Positions 28,040 through 41,700 of a stretch of 64,000 nt of DNA are shown piece by piece. Below the pieces are notes generated by a model. That model had not been told where the DNA came from, did no database searches, and saw only the letters and a list, made by a program, of their open reading frames with translations. Location of the stretch: contig CM067521.1 of NCBI GenBank assembly GCA_034509495.1, positions 4,771,665-4,835,664 of the forward strand. Reading direction: 5' to 3'. This DNA is from Acestrorhynchus altus. Lineage: Eukaryota > Chordata > Actinopteri > Characiformes > Acestrorhynchidae. A program made the position numbers and the translations under genes. Within the stretch, counting starts at the first letter, position 1, and every line of letters begins with the position of its first letter.

Positions 28040-31000
28040 CTCACCGGGGGTCAGGGAAGGATAGGCCCGACTCTTTGTCACCTCCTGAATTCCAAAAGCT
28101 GCAGTAAGTCACAAAGTCTGCAGAGCACATTGACTAAACACACACAACCTCTCTCACCGAGTCTGTGTGAGGGTCCAGCCTTCAGTTTCTAACTGCACAA
28201 TAACACAACTACCACGTTAGTGTCAATATCAGTTAATAAAAGATAATAAACGGTTGCCTCATCATTAATTAATCAGAATATCGATCTTAAAGATGGCCCA
28301 ATATATGGAACGTTAATGTGCTTTCTGAAGATAAACACTAAAATATTCTATAAGAAGTTCTAGAACATTCACTTTGAACCTGAGATCCATAGTTTTTGGG
28401 CAGATACAGCGTCCTAGGCTTCATAACTCAGAGGACCCTACGGACATGATCATATCATATCATAAACTATCATCATTCTCATCAATGTGTGACTAATTAA
28501 AAATAATTCTGCTCAAAAAACTGCTTACGTTCACTTTAAATCCCAGTTTAAATGCCAAAGCAGCTTCCCGTGCACGTTTCCCACTCAACCTGCACACAGA
28601 CTCCAGCTGATCAGTAAGCGGGGGTGGACCACATATTCAAATATTCAGCCACAATTCAGAGGAGAATTTCTGTAGACTGGGATTTCTCTGCTGGTCCACC
28701 AGTATGAGCGTACAATCACTAACATCTGCTTTCTGATCCATTTTCCACATATTGAACATAACCCTCACTGCACTTTACCACCTCTACTCAATCTATGAAT
28801 CCCGCCACACACCCTACAGGTGTCTACAGACTGAACCTTCGTGGAGCGCCATCTGCAGACGCCTGAAGTTACTACCACCTTAAACACGCAAGGTAATATA
28901 TTTTTTGTAAATATTTAAAGACATTTTTAAGGAAACCAACGGTTCTTAGATTATTTTAAAGAGGAAAAAAGGACGTTATTAATAATTTTGGGCTTAAATG
29001 GTTCATTTTGGACAGCATTTCAGCATTTTCATCATGATGGGTTTTATCTGCATTAGTCACATCACAGGATATGTAATGTGTGTTATAAAATCAAACTTTT
29101 TGCTGCCTGATTGAAGAGGAAATTTCGTTCCTTTATTCGGTTCACTGAGTGCATTGTTAATATCACGCCAGGTTAGATCATTAACGTCTGGTGATTTTTT
29201 TTATATTGAAATATATCATATTTTTTCCTGGTAATAAAAAAATTGCTGGTGGTGCTCAGGATTGCTGGTCCTCACACAATGTAATGATTTGCCAGGCTGC
29301 AGCTCAGTATTGTGAATGGTCATACAACACTTGCTTATCAGTTCTGAAATCAGAAGCCAGGTATTAACAAGTAACAGCTCCGTAACTGGTAAAGAGGCCA
29401 CGAGGAAATGCTGGGGTTTAATTCTTATCTCCAGGCCTCTCCAGATTTAAGTTTAGGGACAAAAAGCTGAAGAAAGAACCGACGGATTTGATGACGATAA
29501 ATAGATGAGTGTAGTCAGGAGGGATCCAGGGCCTATGTAACAGGGTCTGTACCAGCTGTCCTATCTGTCCTATATATGTACATGAGACAGCACACCATGA
29601 CCTACATTCAGCAGTCTACTCTTGCATGTTACTGGGGAGAAGAGAGGAGGGAGAGTGGAGGTAGGTATGGTGAAGGAAGAGGGTGTGGTGGTGAGACGAG
29701 GGCAAAGCACACAGACAGTAGAACTGAAAGGGAGGAGAAAAAAAGGTGGGAACACTCAGAAGACCTCAAGATCAGACCTGCTGACTTCTCACATATATGT
29801 TGGAATGACTGGTGACCCTTCACGCTCCCTTTCACTCACTTACACACACACATGTCTGCTTCTACACAACATATACAACACAACATCCTAACTGCAGACT
29901 GGGCCAGGTGGGTCTATTAGTTCCAGCAAATCAAAATCTCAACGTGCCCAGGAAGTCCGAAAAATATCTTGGGGTAGATTTTGACTTGCTGGACCTGAAA
30001 TTCCCACCTCGGGTCTGGACACATTTATGTACTATACTCCAATTCCATTTGTCCACTCACCATGAAACTCTGAGACGATGTAAATTACAATGTAATTCAT
30101 GTTAAATAGTAAAAAATGGGGACAAGACAGAAATCAAATAACGTAAGCATCTACAGTGGTGCTCGAAGGATGCAACAATGCAATCACAGGCCATGATCAT
30201 ACCACCACCACGTTTCACGGATAGGATACATTTCTTTTTATGCTTGAAGGCGTGTGTGTTTTTCTTTCATCAAATAAAACGCTGGTTCATGTGATATTTA
30301 CCAAGACAGACAGCAATGTTCTTTTTGGAGAGCAGCAGCTTTCTCCTTGCAACCCTCTCCTTGTTCTCCTGATGGTGGACTCATGAACATTAACCAGTGT
30401 GAGAAAGGCCTTTAGTTGCGTAGAAGTTCCATTGGATTCCTTTGTGAGCAGAGTTTTTACACTTCTGCCCGTCACAGATATGCAATATTGGATCGTTGTC
30501 CTCAATAACTAATTGAGTGTAATATTTCTATCTCGTTTGTCTGATCTGGTTCTCCTTACAGTGTGAGCTCGTGGGCCATTGTCTCAGTACCTGTTCAGAT
30601 GTCTACTGTAATTTCTTTACATTTCCAGGTCATAGCACTGAAATGCAATAATAATTGCCAACCAGCCCTAAAAAAATTCAATTTCAACTGTTTTCTTCAA
30701 ATATTTACAACATTTAAGAACAACATGGATGTTCTGAACAACCTGGGAAATGTTCACATCGTGAAGGAACACTGTTCCTACACAAAACTACTAATCCAAC
30801 ACAAACTGCCTCCCTGTTCAGACCAGCAGCAGTGCTGAACACCAGAAAGATACAGACACACGTGCTGAGCTTCACAGCTGAGGCTGCTTTATAGGATGTT
30901 AAGCAATTTACAAGGCAGCCATTATTTAGAAAAAAAGCTGAAACATCTGCTGTTCTCCTTCACGTTTCTCCCCTCAGTGACCTGAGCTGAACCGGCGACT

Positions 31001-31472
31001 GGTGGCTGTCGAGCTGCTCTTGGCTGAATGAGGAACTCAGACTATGGAAGCCACATGAAAGAGACGGCGCTGCCAAAATGCTCGGCAGCGGTGAGGAAGC
31101 TCAAACAAAAGAGAAATCTCCGCCTGACCCCAGCCTGAACAATACAGAGCTCATACCACTTCTCAAAGCTGCCTGTTCAGCCGCTCACTGCAGCTCTGAA
31201 CCACAAACAATGGTACAACTCGCCACCCCGAGAGAGTGAGAGAGAGTGAGAGAGAGAGAGTGTAAGGAGGGACAAAAAGAGATATCAGTCAGTTTTACTG
31301 ACAAAATAGTATTTGGCTTTGGATTAACGAGTATGATTAATTATTGCTGTGATCAAATTTATTTACACTTACTGTGTGTGTGTGTGTGTGTGTGTGTGCA
31401 CGTGTTTTCAACTTACACACACCACAGAACAGTCTGTGAACAGTCAATCACACGCACGCACGCACGCACGCA

Positions 31473-31540
<68 letters not shown>

Positions 31541-32600
31541 GTGTAAATAAATTTGATCACAGCAAGAAAGACAAATATACGGTGCTCCCAGTGACGCCCG
31601 TGTGGCATTGTTTTGTTTAAATTTGGTGCCACTCACCAATTTCATGTTTGCACGAGCTGGACGCTGTGATGAGTCAGGAAAAAGTCACTTTCTGTACCTT
31701 TCACGCAGCGTGCACGTAAAAAGGAGAGACTCACTGTTTGCGAGATAATATTCACAAGTCGAAACACAAGTCTGCGAATTAAGTATACCTCAAATGTCCA
31801 TCTCTGCACAAAGCTGATCTGAGACACTACTGAGGATCTGAACTACACTCTCCCTAAACTGTCGGGTGGGTTTGCACTCCCGGATGTATGGTGAACATTA
31901 TCAGGGTCGGATGGTGCGGAGATTTCCGCCCTCATCCGGCCTCTCTAAACTTTAGAAAACGCAGCCACAGCTAAAACTGCTTATTCTCCTAATCACAGTC
32001 AACTACGTCACCTTAAGGTCTTCAAGAACATGTGTTTTCTGCCAAAATTTGGTAATTTTGTATACCAGCTTGAATATTGTCACTCAGTTCCTGCAGATTT
32101 TGCAGTAGGCGCGGTGGGTCAATAGCAGTGTGTGGACGAGCGTAGTCCGGTTGGAATAGTGCACCAGAGTGTGTGTTCAGAAAAGGTATCTGTGTATAAC
32201 ATTTGTGAATCGTTTGGATGGAAACCTGGCTGCAGACTGAGAGGGAGAGAAGATGAAGAGCAGATTGAGAGGAGATGGAGTGTCCTGTCCTCCAACCAGT
32301 GCAGGTGTTCTCCATAGCTGATGTAACTATGAAGTAACAAACCGTGCTACACTAGTATGTAGGTCTCTGCTTTCAAGGCCGAATCTCAACTCTGAAACTA
32401 GTGGTGTCACATTCCACCCCCCCTGATGCAAACACACACACACACACACACACACTCTCTCTCACACACACACAGTGTGTGTGTCAGGTGGTTGGTCTTT
32501 GCTGTAATGATGGAGTTAATGTGACCTACATCAGCCTGCAACCTGATTACTGATAGTGCTCCCTGATTCAACATCAGTGTTTAAGACGTCACCTGACTCC

Positions 32601-32681
<81 letters not shown>

Positions 32682-32740
32682 CTCTAATTAGCTAGGGTTA
32701 TCAGGGACATGAGTGCAGTGTTGTAACAGAAGATTATGAG

Positions 32741-32779
<39 letters not shown>

Positions 32780-35700
32780 GGAGTCAGGTGACGTCTTAAG
32801 CACTGATGTTGAATCAGGGAGCACTATCAGTAAGCAGGCTGATGTAGGTCACATTAACTCTATCATTACAGCAAACACCAACCACCTGACACACGCACAC
32901 GCGCGCGCGCGCACACACACACACACACACAAATAAAAGATTACTCCATAATGGATCAAAAGAGGGACACATGGCTAACAGAGGAATTAGAGTGCACATG
33001 TGTGAGTCCTGCTTTCAAATCATCTGATTAGAGTGATGTAAGGGTTCCAAAACAAAATGACATAATGAGAAACAGCCAATCTACTCAGCCCTCAAACTAC
33101 TTAAAACAAAGCCTAAAGGAGAAGTGGGATTGCAGTGCTGCTGGGAAGGAAGATAAAGCTTATCAGGGTCAATAACTGATTATAAATGTAGACTGATATG
33201 ATCAATATTTATTGATCTACTCATACAGAATTCGTGTCTCTCAGTACGGCGTCGGGTTTAAGGCAACATGCCAGACGTCTCAGCATGGAGTTGTAGAGGT
33301 TCCTAATGGTGTCCTGTGATGATCCATCCCATACAGCTTGAATGTTCTCACTCAGTTCTGCAGATGGTGTGGTAGGGGTGGAGTGTTAATAGAGCATCCA
33401 ATAGCGTCCCACACATGGATAGGTCAATCAGGGATAGGTCTGGAGATACGACTGACCACGACATAGAATCTGTCTTCAAGGAGAACTCTTAAAACATCGG
33501 CAATATTTAGAGATGAATGTTGTCGTGATGGAATAGAGCATCAGCGTGTTTGTTCAGAACAGGTATGACCACTGCTTGCTGGACCTCATTAATGCAACAA
33601 TGAGCTGTCAAAGTGCCTGTAATGAAAACCAAAGGTGAGCTGACACTCTTCTGGATGTTTGACGTGTGACAACACCATCGATCTTGGCACTGACCACCGT
33701 GACTCCACACACGGTTTTGTTGGTCATCTCCATAAAGACATTTGGAGACCACTGCAATTGTGCAGTTGTCTGTGCAATTGAATCTTCTGGGCACAACTAT
33801 TTTTTGATGATGACTGTATTGTATTCACATGTATGATTATAATGTACAACGTACACAAATAGAAGAACTGCTGTTAACTTGTGTGAATGTAATGATATTT
33901 GTAAATGATTACAATGTTACAGAGAAAGGATAGGTTTTATGGGGCAAAACTGTATAGAGGCTTTAGTTCCCTCTAGTCTGGGTAGAAGATTAGATCAAAT
34001 TTAACTGTCACTGTGCAGAGTACAATGAACTACAGTTAGCATCTCGCCAGAAGCGCAATAAATAATATTATTTACATAAAGTGCAGTAGTATCCGTTCAG
34101 GTGGTGCCTTACTTATAAGGTACATTATCATGAATAAAGTACATTATAATGAACATGTACAATAAGAGCAAATTAAACGAAGTACATTTTGATGATCAAA
34201 GTACAATAACTCAGGAAAAAAACTCTTCTTGAGTCTGCTGGTGTGGGAGCGGAGGCTCTTGTAACGCCTACCAGATGGAAGGAGGGTGAAAAACCTATGG
34301 TTTGGATGAGAAGTGTTCTAGATGATGTTTCTACCCCTGCCCAGAAAGCATTTGTGGTGTCCTGAATGGTGGGTAACTGACAGCCTGTGATGCATTTTGC
34401 AGTTTTCACCACCCGCTGGACTGTTCGTGGTCAGTTGCAGAGCAGTTGCTGTACCATGCTGGGATGCAGTTGGTGAGTATGATCTCAAAGATACAGCAGT
34501 ATAAGTTCACCAAGATTCTGGGACGGAGGTGAACTTTCTTACGGCTACAAAGGAAGTAAAGATGCTGCTGCGTCTTTTTGACCAGGGCGGAGGAGGTAAG
34601 AGACCAGGTGAGATGATTGGAGATGTAGATCCTGAAGTTTGCTACCTATACTACTGTAGCTCCGTTGATATAGATGTGGGGGTGACATCTACCCCTCCTG
34701 ATATCCAAGATGATCTCCTTGGTTTTCTGGATGTTAAGTGACAGGTTGTTGTCAGTGCACAATGCAGCCCGATGCTGCACCTCATTAGGTGCACCTGATT
34801 AGACCCATCATTTTGGTGACATCCGCAAACTTGATTATGGATTTGGAACCATAAAGAGGAACCCAGTCGTGGGCTTACAAAGAGTACAGAATCAGGCTCA
34901 GAATACAACCTTGTCAAACACTGGTGTTCAGTGTGATGGAGGATGAGGAGAAGTTGTCTGACTTAACAGACTGGGGTCTGTCAGTCAAGAAGTCCAAAAT
35001 CCTGTTGCAGAAGGATGTGCTGATACCCAGATGGCTAAGCTTGGAGATCAGCTTGGAGGGGATCACTGTGTTGAATAATGAACAAAAGTCATTGAACAGT
35101 CCAGATGTGTCGGTGCGGTATGAAGTGCTGTGGAAAAGGCATCCTCAGTTGACCTGTTGCTGCTGTAGGAGAACTGATGTGGGTCCAGTGTGACAGGCAG
35201 GCGGGCAGGCATTACAAATGAGAAAGAACTAGTCTTTCAAAGCCCTTGGAGATGATCAAGTGCGACAGGCTAAAAGTAATTCCGGGCTGAAGCAGTTGAA
35301 TGCTTTGGCACTGGCACAATAGTGGCTGTAGGTTTAACCCGCTGGACAACTGGAGTGTATTTGAGGAGCAACAACAAAGAGAGATGGAAGGGTGTGGCTG
35401 TGTATGCATCAGCCATGTTGGTGTAAACTTTATTCAAAGTTTTATGTCCAAATTTCAGGATGTTGCGCTTAAACATCCACTACAATAAAGGCTCTGTCCT
35501 GGAGCACGATTTGCAGTTTGCTAATAGCAGCACAAAGGACTTCCACAGCTGCGCTAGCACTGGCATCCGGAGGTACATAAACAGCAGCAGCAACAATGCA
35601 GGTAAACTCACGGGGCAGCATGGTCTGCACTTAATAATTTGGAACTCCAGATCAGGAGAACAGTGGGATTCCAAGACGACAGACTCTGTGTACCATGCTT

Positions 35701-38700
35701 TGTTTACATAGATATAGTTTCCTCCATCGTGGGTCTTCCCCATGGCCACTGCTGACCTGTCTGCTCTAAACTGTGCCTGTCCCTCCAGTTCCACCATGCT
35801 GTTTGCCACATCGCTGCCCAACCAAGTTTCCCCATGAAAGCATACGACTGCAGTCCGCACCTACTCCACCTTTTTTACGTCTGCGACAGCATAACTCACT
35901 AGGTCCTAGTGTCCGAACCTTCTCTGAAGGTAGCTGGCTGAAGTCACACGGATAGTTGGGACCAATGTTTGTGCAGCGAGTGCTGATATCCAGCAGTGCC
36001 TTCCTACTGTAGATGTAGTTTGCACAAGTGAGATGCACAAAAACATTGGAGATGACTAAGTAGTGACTGAATTGCAAAAGCTGGTGAGATGCCAAGCTTT
36101 GCCATGCACTCATGACGCCATCTGGGTACAAGATCAGATACGGTTGGGTCCTGCTGAACAATACCAGTTGGAAGCCTTGCCATGAGAGAGAACACATGGT
36201 CGTAGGATGTCCTGCACATATCGCTGAGCTGTTAGTGTCCCTCGTGTCACTACTAGGGGTGACGGATGTTCACATGCAACAGCCCCCCAGATCGACACAC
36301 CAGCAGCTGGGACAGTGCGTCACTCCACAGCAAAGGCACAAGGTCTCCAAAATCCTAGCACGGTCAGTTACTGTAGCATTTACACTTTATGGATTGAAGA
36401 GAGAACCATAATGTTTCCATACTACATTAAACCCATATATTAAAAAGTATGAATGCACACTATAGAGGTCACTTTTTGATATCCTTCCCCTTCTGATGTT
36501 GTAAATGGCTTAAAGACTAACAGCAGAACATGGTTTACTGTGGGTTTATGGGCCTGTAGATTACAGTCGGACAGGAGAAACTAGGCCACGGGCTCCATGT
36601 TTGTACTTCAATTGCTTGGCAAAGCTTGTTGCATGTTTACACACATGGAGAGGTTTACACCAAATTGCCCCTATGAAGCACATCTTCAGGAGTGTGTGTA
36701 TAATGTAAACCCAGTGGCGTGAGAGTTTGGACAGCCTGTGCTCCTGAGCTTTGGTACGCAACTATCGAAAAAGCCACAGACATTTTCTTTCCGCCCGTTG
36801 ATTTTTTTTTTTATGAGTTATGGTCGTTTTTTATGACCTAGTTTGTTTTTTTTGCTTAGCCATCACATTCCAAAAAACTTGTGGGGTGTGTACAGTGTTC
36901 AAAGAGTGCGTTTGACGACGTTGGTTCCTTCCTTTCATGTCTCCATGATGGGAGGGGCATGTTGGTGCAGACCTTAGAGCTTCTTTCTCATATCTCGGGC
37001 TTCCAGATGCCTTCTCAACCATTGGTCAGTGTGTTTAAATACAGTGAATGGTACACCGCAACCACACTGTGTACCGAGATGACAACACCATATCAATGCA
37101 GATGTATTGCAGAGACCTACTTTGGTACTCACAGGTTTAATGTTGTGTTAATCTGTTTTAAAGCAGATTGACAAACCAAGGTGAGAGTGAACCAGACTAA
37201 AGTACAGCCTAAACATGGTGCAGGTAGTTTGACATGAGGCAGATAGACAAATACAGCCTCCATACAGGTGGGGACAGTTTTAACAGTGTAAACTAAGCCT
37301 GCCAAAGTTTTTTGTTAAAAGGCACCAAATTTACCTGAAATACTTGCAGAACGCTTCACCGCACTGCGATGACATCGCTGTCTTTAAAAACTGTAGGTTC
37401 TGTGGTATAGACGTAGACACAGTTACGTCTCTACGACTTTTAATTTTCGAATGTGCCCTAGCATGTGGCCTCCGTGCCCAGTTGTTTCAGCCACAATAAC
37501 GTCATTTTGCCTGCATGCCTTGTGAAGGGCCAGCATCCACAAGGGCATGAACCATCCTTGAGATGTAGTAGCAGCAGATTCTAAATTTGACATCTATATC
37601 AAGTCCTGGTAGCTGGCTCACATTCAGCTCTACTCAAACTACTTGTGGTGCTTAAGAAAGTCTTATTGGCTTCTCACTGAAACTAAGGGCTATAACTCCT
37701 TAATGAGAGGAAATATAAACACTTATTCAATGATCAACCACAGACTTCAGAGGCCCTTTAAAGGAGAAATGACCTGGAATTACGTGGAAAATAATCTCGT
37801 TATATTAACATAATGTTAAGAGCCTCTTTCCCCTTTTTTCTAATTAATGTGATTATACACGCCTACAGTATTTGTCCATGAATATCTCACCTCCACGAAC
37901 CCCCTCCAGTGGGTAGAAGAAGGCCACCAGCAGATTCATGAGCACAGCCAGGTTGAAGGAGATGCTGCTCCAGAAGGACATGTTTCTTGAGCACCAGTAC
38001 AGAATGGGCTGAGCTGCAGGGGGGAGAAGGAGACATCAAACAGGATTCACAGACATGTATCCACACAGTTTATAATTCACACATATTCTCACTTACCTGT
38101 TTTATACGCTCTGAATTCAACCGTATCACTCTCAGAACACAGAATAAACACTCCCAAAGCTGTACACCCCAAAATATGTGTCTTAAGTATATTGCCCCCC
38201 CTGGTCAAAAAGCCTGTAACTCTGAACATGAAATGATCTCCAAAAGGGAAGGAGCCCCAGGAGATTTGAGTGCTCAGATAACTTTGACCAAGGTCTCAGA
38301 CGTTAATTAGCCAGTTATGGTCATGGCTTGTTCACAGCTTTCTTTAGTTATGGCCTGATGATGCAAATTTCAAAGTTTTATAAATACCCAGACTCCCATA
38401 AACCTGCAACCACGGGTTCTTCTAAGCAGCTGCCTAGCACTCTGAAATAATTGGAGGCCATTTCCTGTAATTATGTAATGTAATTAAAAAACTGGCAGTT
38501 AACAGGAAGAGTGGAGGTCAAGATAAGGTCTAAAAGGCCACAAAGAAATTCGGAGACAGCTGCTTGCAAGATTGCCAGAAAGAAAAATCAGAACCCCTAC
38601 TCAAGTGCCAGATTTTCAGGAAGTCATGGTACACTGTTCTACTGTTCATTGATATCTGCACAAATATGGCCTTCATGGAAGAGTCATCAGAAGCAAACCT

Positions 38701-41700
38701 CTCCTGTGTTCTCACCACAAATGTCAGTGTCAAAAAGAACATCTAAACAAGCCTGATGCAGTTTGGAAACAAGTCCCGTGAACAGATGAGGTTAATACAG
38801 AACTCTTTGGCCACAATGAGCAAAGGTGTTTGGAGAAAAAAGGGCACAGAATTTCAGGAATAGAACACCTCTCCAACAGTTTTTGTGCTGCAGCCAGTGA
38901 CACGGGGAACATTTCACAGGTAGAGGGAAGAATGGATTTGATGAAATTCCAGCAACTTCTGGAAGCAATCTGAACACAATCTGCAAAAAGCTGAAGGTGA
39001 AAAGAGGATGGCTTCTACAAATGGATAATGATCCTAAATGCAGCTCAAAATCTGGCCCAGGAATGTCACAGCACTGCAAGAAAAACCCCTCAAACGGAAA
39101 GATTCTTGGCTACAAAAAGCGTTTTACAAGCTGATACTTGCCAAAGGGGGTGCTACAAAGTATTAACCATGCAGCCCTTTTCTGGTTTTGTTATTTTGAA
39201 AATGTAAAATAAGAAAAAACTTTTTTTGAGCTTAAAATACAATGGGAATGTACATCTTCATGCCTTTTGAGGATCATTTCATCTTCAAATTGCTTAACTG
39301 TTCACAGTAACAGTCGTTTTGACCAGGGGGTGCCCAAACTTTTGCATGCACTGTATTTATCAGCTTCTGCAGGCCTGACAGCACAGCACTACAGCAACAT
39401 GCATAAACACAGAATTCTGAATATCAAATAAGCAACATGTTATCATTGAAACACACATCACATAATGGCTGTACTATTAAACCATGTGCATGAGCCATAA
39501 ATGCTGATTTTCAAACATCCACCACCAGGCGCTGGGGCTAAACCGCTGCACTGCAATTAGAGAAGTTAAGGAAAACATGCTGTTTAGACAAACAGTTTAT
39601 TTATCCAATTATTTCTCTTTGTTTTGCAAAACAACAGATTGAACGCGACTCGCACTCAACAATTTGAGCTGTGGCTTCTAGACTCCTTCAGCAGGTGGTG
39701 GAGCATTTGAGCCGCAGCATATGGCTGCGTAAGACATCAAACCCATTCGAGATTTTGCTTTGTTTTGCTGATGATTTCCAAATTGGAGCCATTGTCACTT
39801 CAAAGTCACCTTTGAACATGCCAGCATGGTCGTGAACCAGCAAATTGCATTATCCTCAACTGGCAACACCATCTCATCTTCTCATAAGCACTGGGATGTG
39901 GAATACAGAGCTGTGGTTTCAAACTCGGATCCACTTAGCTGCCACTCGTGGGCCTTTGAGCAAGACCCTCAACCTCTCTGCTTCAGAGGCGTCATAGGAC
40001 GGCTGAACCAGAGGTCTGACATTATCTTTCCAAACAGGGCCTTTCTGGGGGCAGTGGAGGCTCAGGGGTTGGAGTGCTGGGTCATTGATCCTGGACTTGT
40101 GGGTTCAATACTAAGATCATTGTTGGGGCCCTTGCTGCTCTCTGCTGCAGAACCTGAGCTCTGACCCTGGCTTTCTAAGCAGTGATTTTTTTTGAGCAAT
40201 AATGGATCAAGGGTTGGAGAACTGGCTTATTGATCACAGACGTGAGCTCAACGCCTGGGTCCATTTAACAGCCACTGTTGAGTTCTTAACCCTCTCTGCT
40301 CCAGGAATGTTGCAACATGAACCTGCGTTTTGACGATAACTTTCCAATTGAGGTGTTTTTGGACCGTGGTGGCCCAGGGGTTAGAGCACTGGGTTATTGA
40401 TCACAAGGTTAAGTCAACTCGGGCTGACTTAGCTGCCACCCTTGGGCCTTGATCAAGGCCATTCACCTCTGTGCTTCAGGGGAACTGTAGTATGGCTGAA
40501 CCTGAGCTCTGACACTGGCTATTTAAACAGAGGTGTGTTTTGGGCAGTAGAAGCTCAGGGCTGGGACACAGGGTTGTGGGTTTGATACCCTGGTCCACTA
40601 AGCTGCTACTATTTGGCCCTGGAGCACAGCTCTGCTTCAGGGATATCATAGTATGACTGAACCTGAACTCTTACACACGCTTTTCGGGCGGGGATTGATT
40701 TTGTTTAGTGCTCAGTGATTATAGCAGTGGTTAATTGATTACATGGTTATGGGTTCGATACCCAGGTAAACTAAGCTGCCATTGTTGAGCTCTTGAGCAA
40801 GAACCTTAAGCCTGTCTGCTCCAGGAGTGCTGCACAATGTCTTACCCTGTGCTCTGACCTTGGATTTTTAAGAATGGACTTATTTTGGCAGTGGTGGCTC
40901 AGGGGTTACTGATCACATGGTTGTGGGTTTGATACCTGTCTACACTAAGTTACCACCGTTGAGCCCTTGAGCGAGGCTCTTAACCCTATCTAGGGGCACA
41001 GCATTGATGGTATTTTCTGGAAAAATTCCTTACTTACTTAGTAAGTTTATACTTTTAGTTAAGAATTAATATGGAAACAAAAATCATGGCTGATTCTGTA
41101 CTGATGTCACTCGCTTGTCTTTTCACCCATCTTGTATAAAAAAACCCCAAAATGAAAATACAGCAAGGCTTAATTCATTCATGCCATTTCTCTTTGGAGG
41201 TAGCCAATGGTCTCCATGGTAACGCTGATGCTGCTTTCTGTGGCAACATGTTCAAAATGTGCTGGGTTTATTTTTAGGGAGCAGAAACAACCAAATGAAC
41301 AGAGCTGGAGATAGTAATTAAAAAGTTCAGAAAGCTTGCCAAGGAATGACACAACGAATGGATGGAATCGGGTTGGTTTCCAAGGCAACCTCATTTGTTT
41401 CTTTCAAAGCTACTCTTATTAAATGTTAGAACCACAATTAGTACCCAGTCACCAAAGAATCAACCCATTGTAACTGATCTGAATCTAGTGTTGGTGAACA
41501 CGCCACAGCCATTATCTTTATCTTTTGTTTTTGTTTTTTAGCACAACTGGAGTAAAATGCAAAACAAAGCAGAAGGTTGAATTGGCAACATGTGCATCAG
41601 TTAGTCACACTAGACACATTAAAACGTGCACAAACTGACCAGCCTGTCCACAAATTTCTTTCAAATACCAAACAGAGTGAAAAGACTTCATTTAATACAT

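Larger units (their letters stand above)
24107..37890. other. Intron w9-w10 (13.8 kb), repeat-rich
   Basis: The largest complete intron in view. Contents: an interspersed repeat (24810-25090), CA tracts (27659-27696, 28001-28038), a Tc1-like remnant (30150-30560), two inverted duplications with CA/TG tracts (31344-31565, 32474-32900), Tc1-like fragments (32030-32330, 33225-33800, 36005-36400) and a decayed minus-strand LINE (34150-35990). I see nothing recognisable in 25100-27650, 28630-30150 or 36400-37890. Confidence 0.8.

Noticed and set aside
35480..35860. 126-codon open frame that could be a small gene
   Set aside because: It is part of the endonuclease region of the decayed minus-strand LINE.
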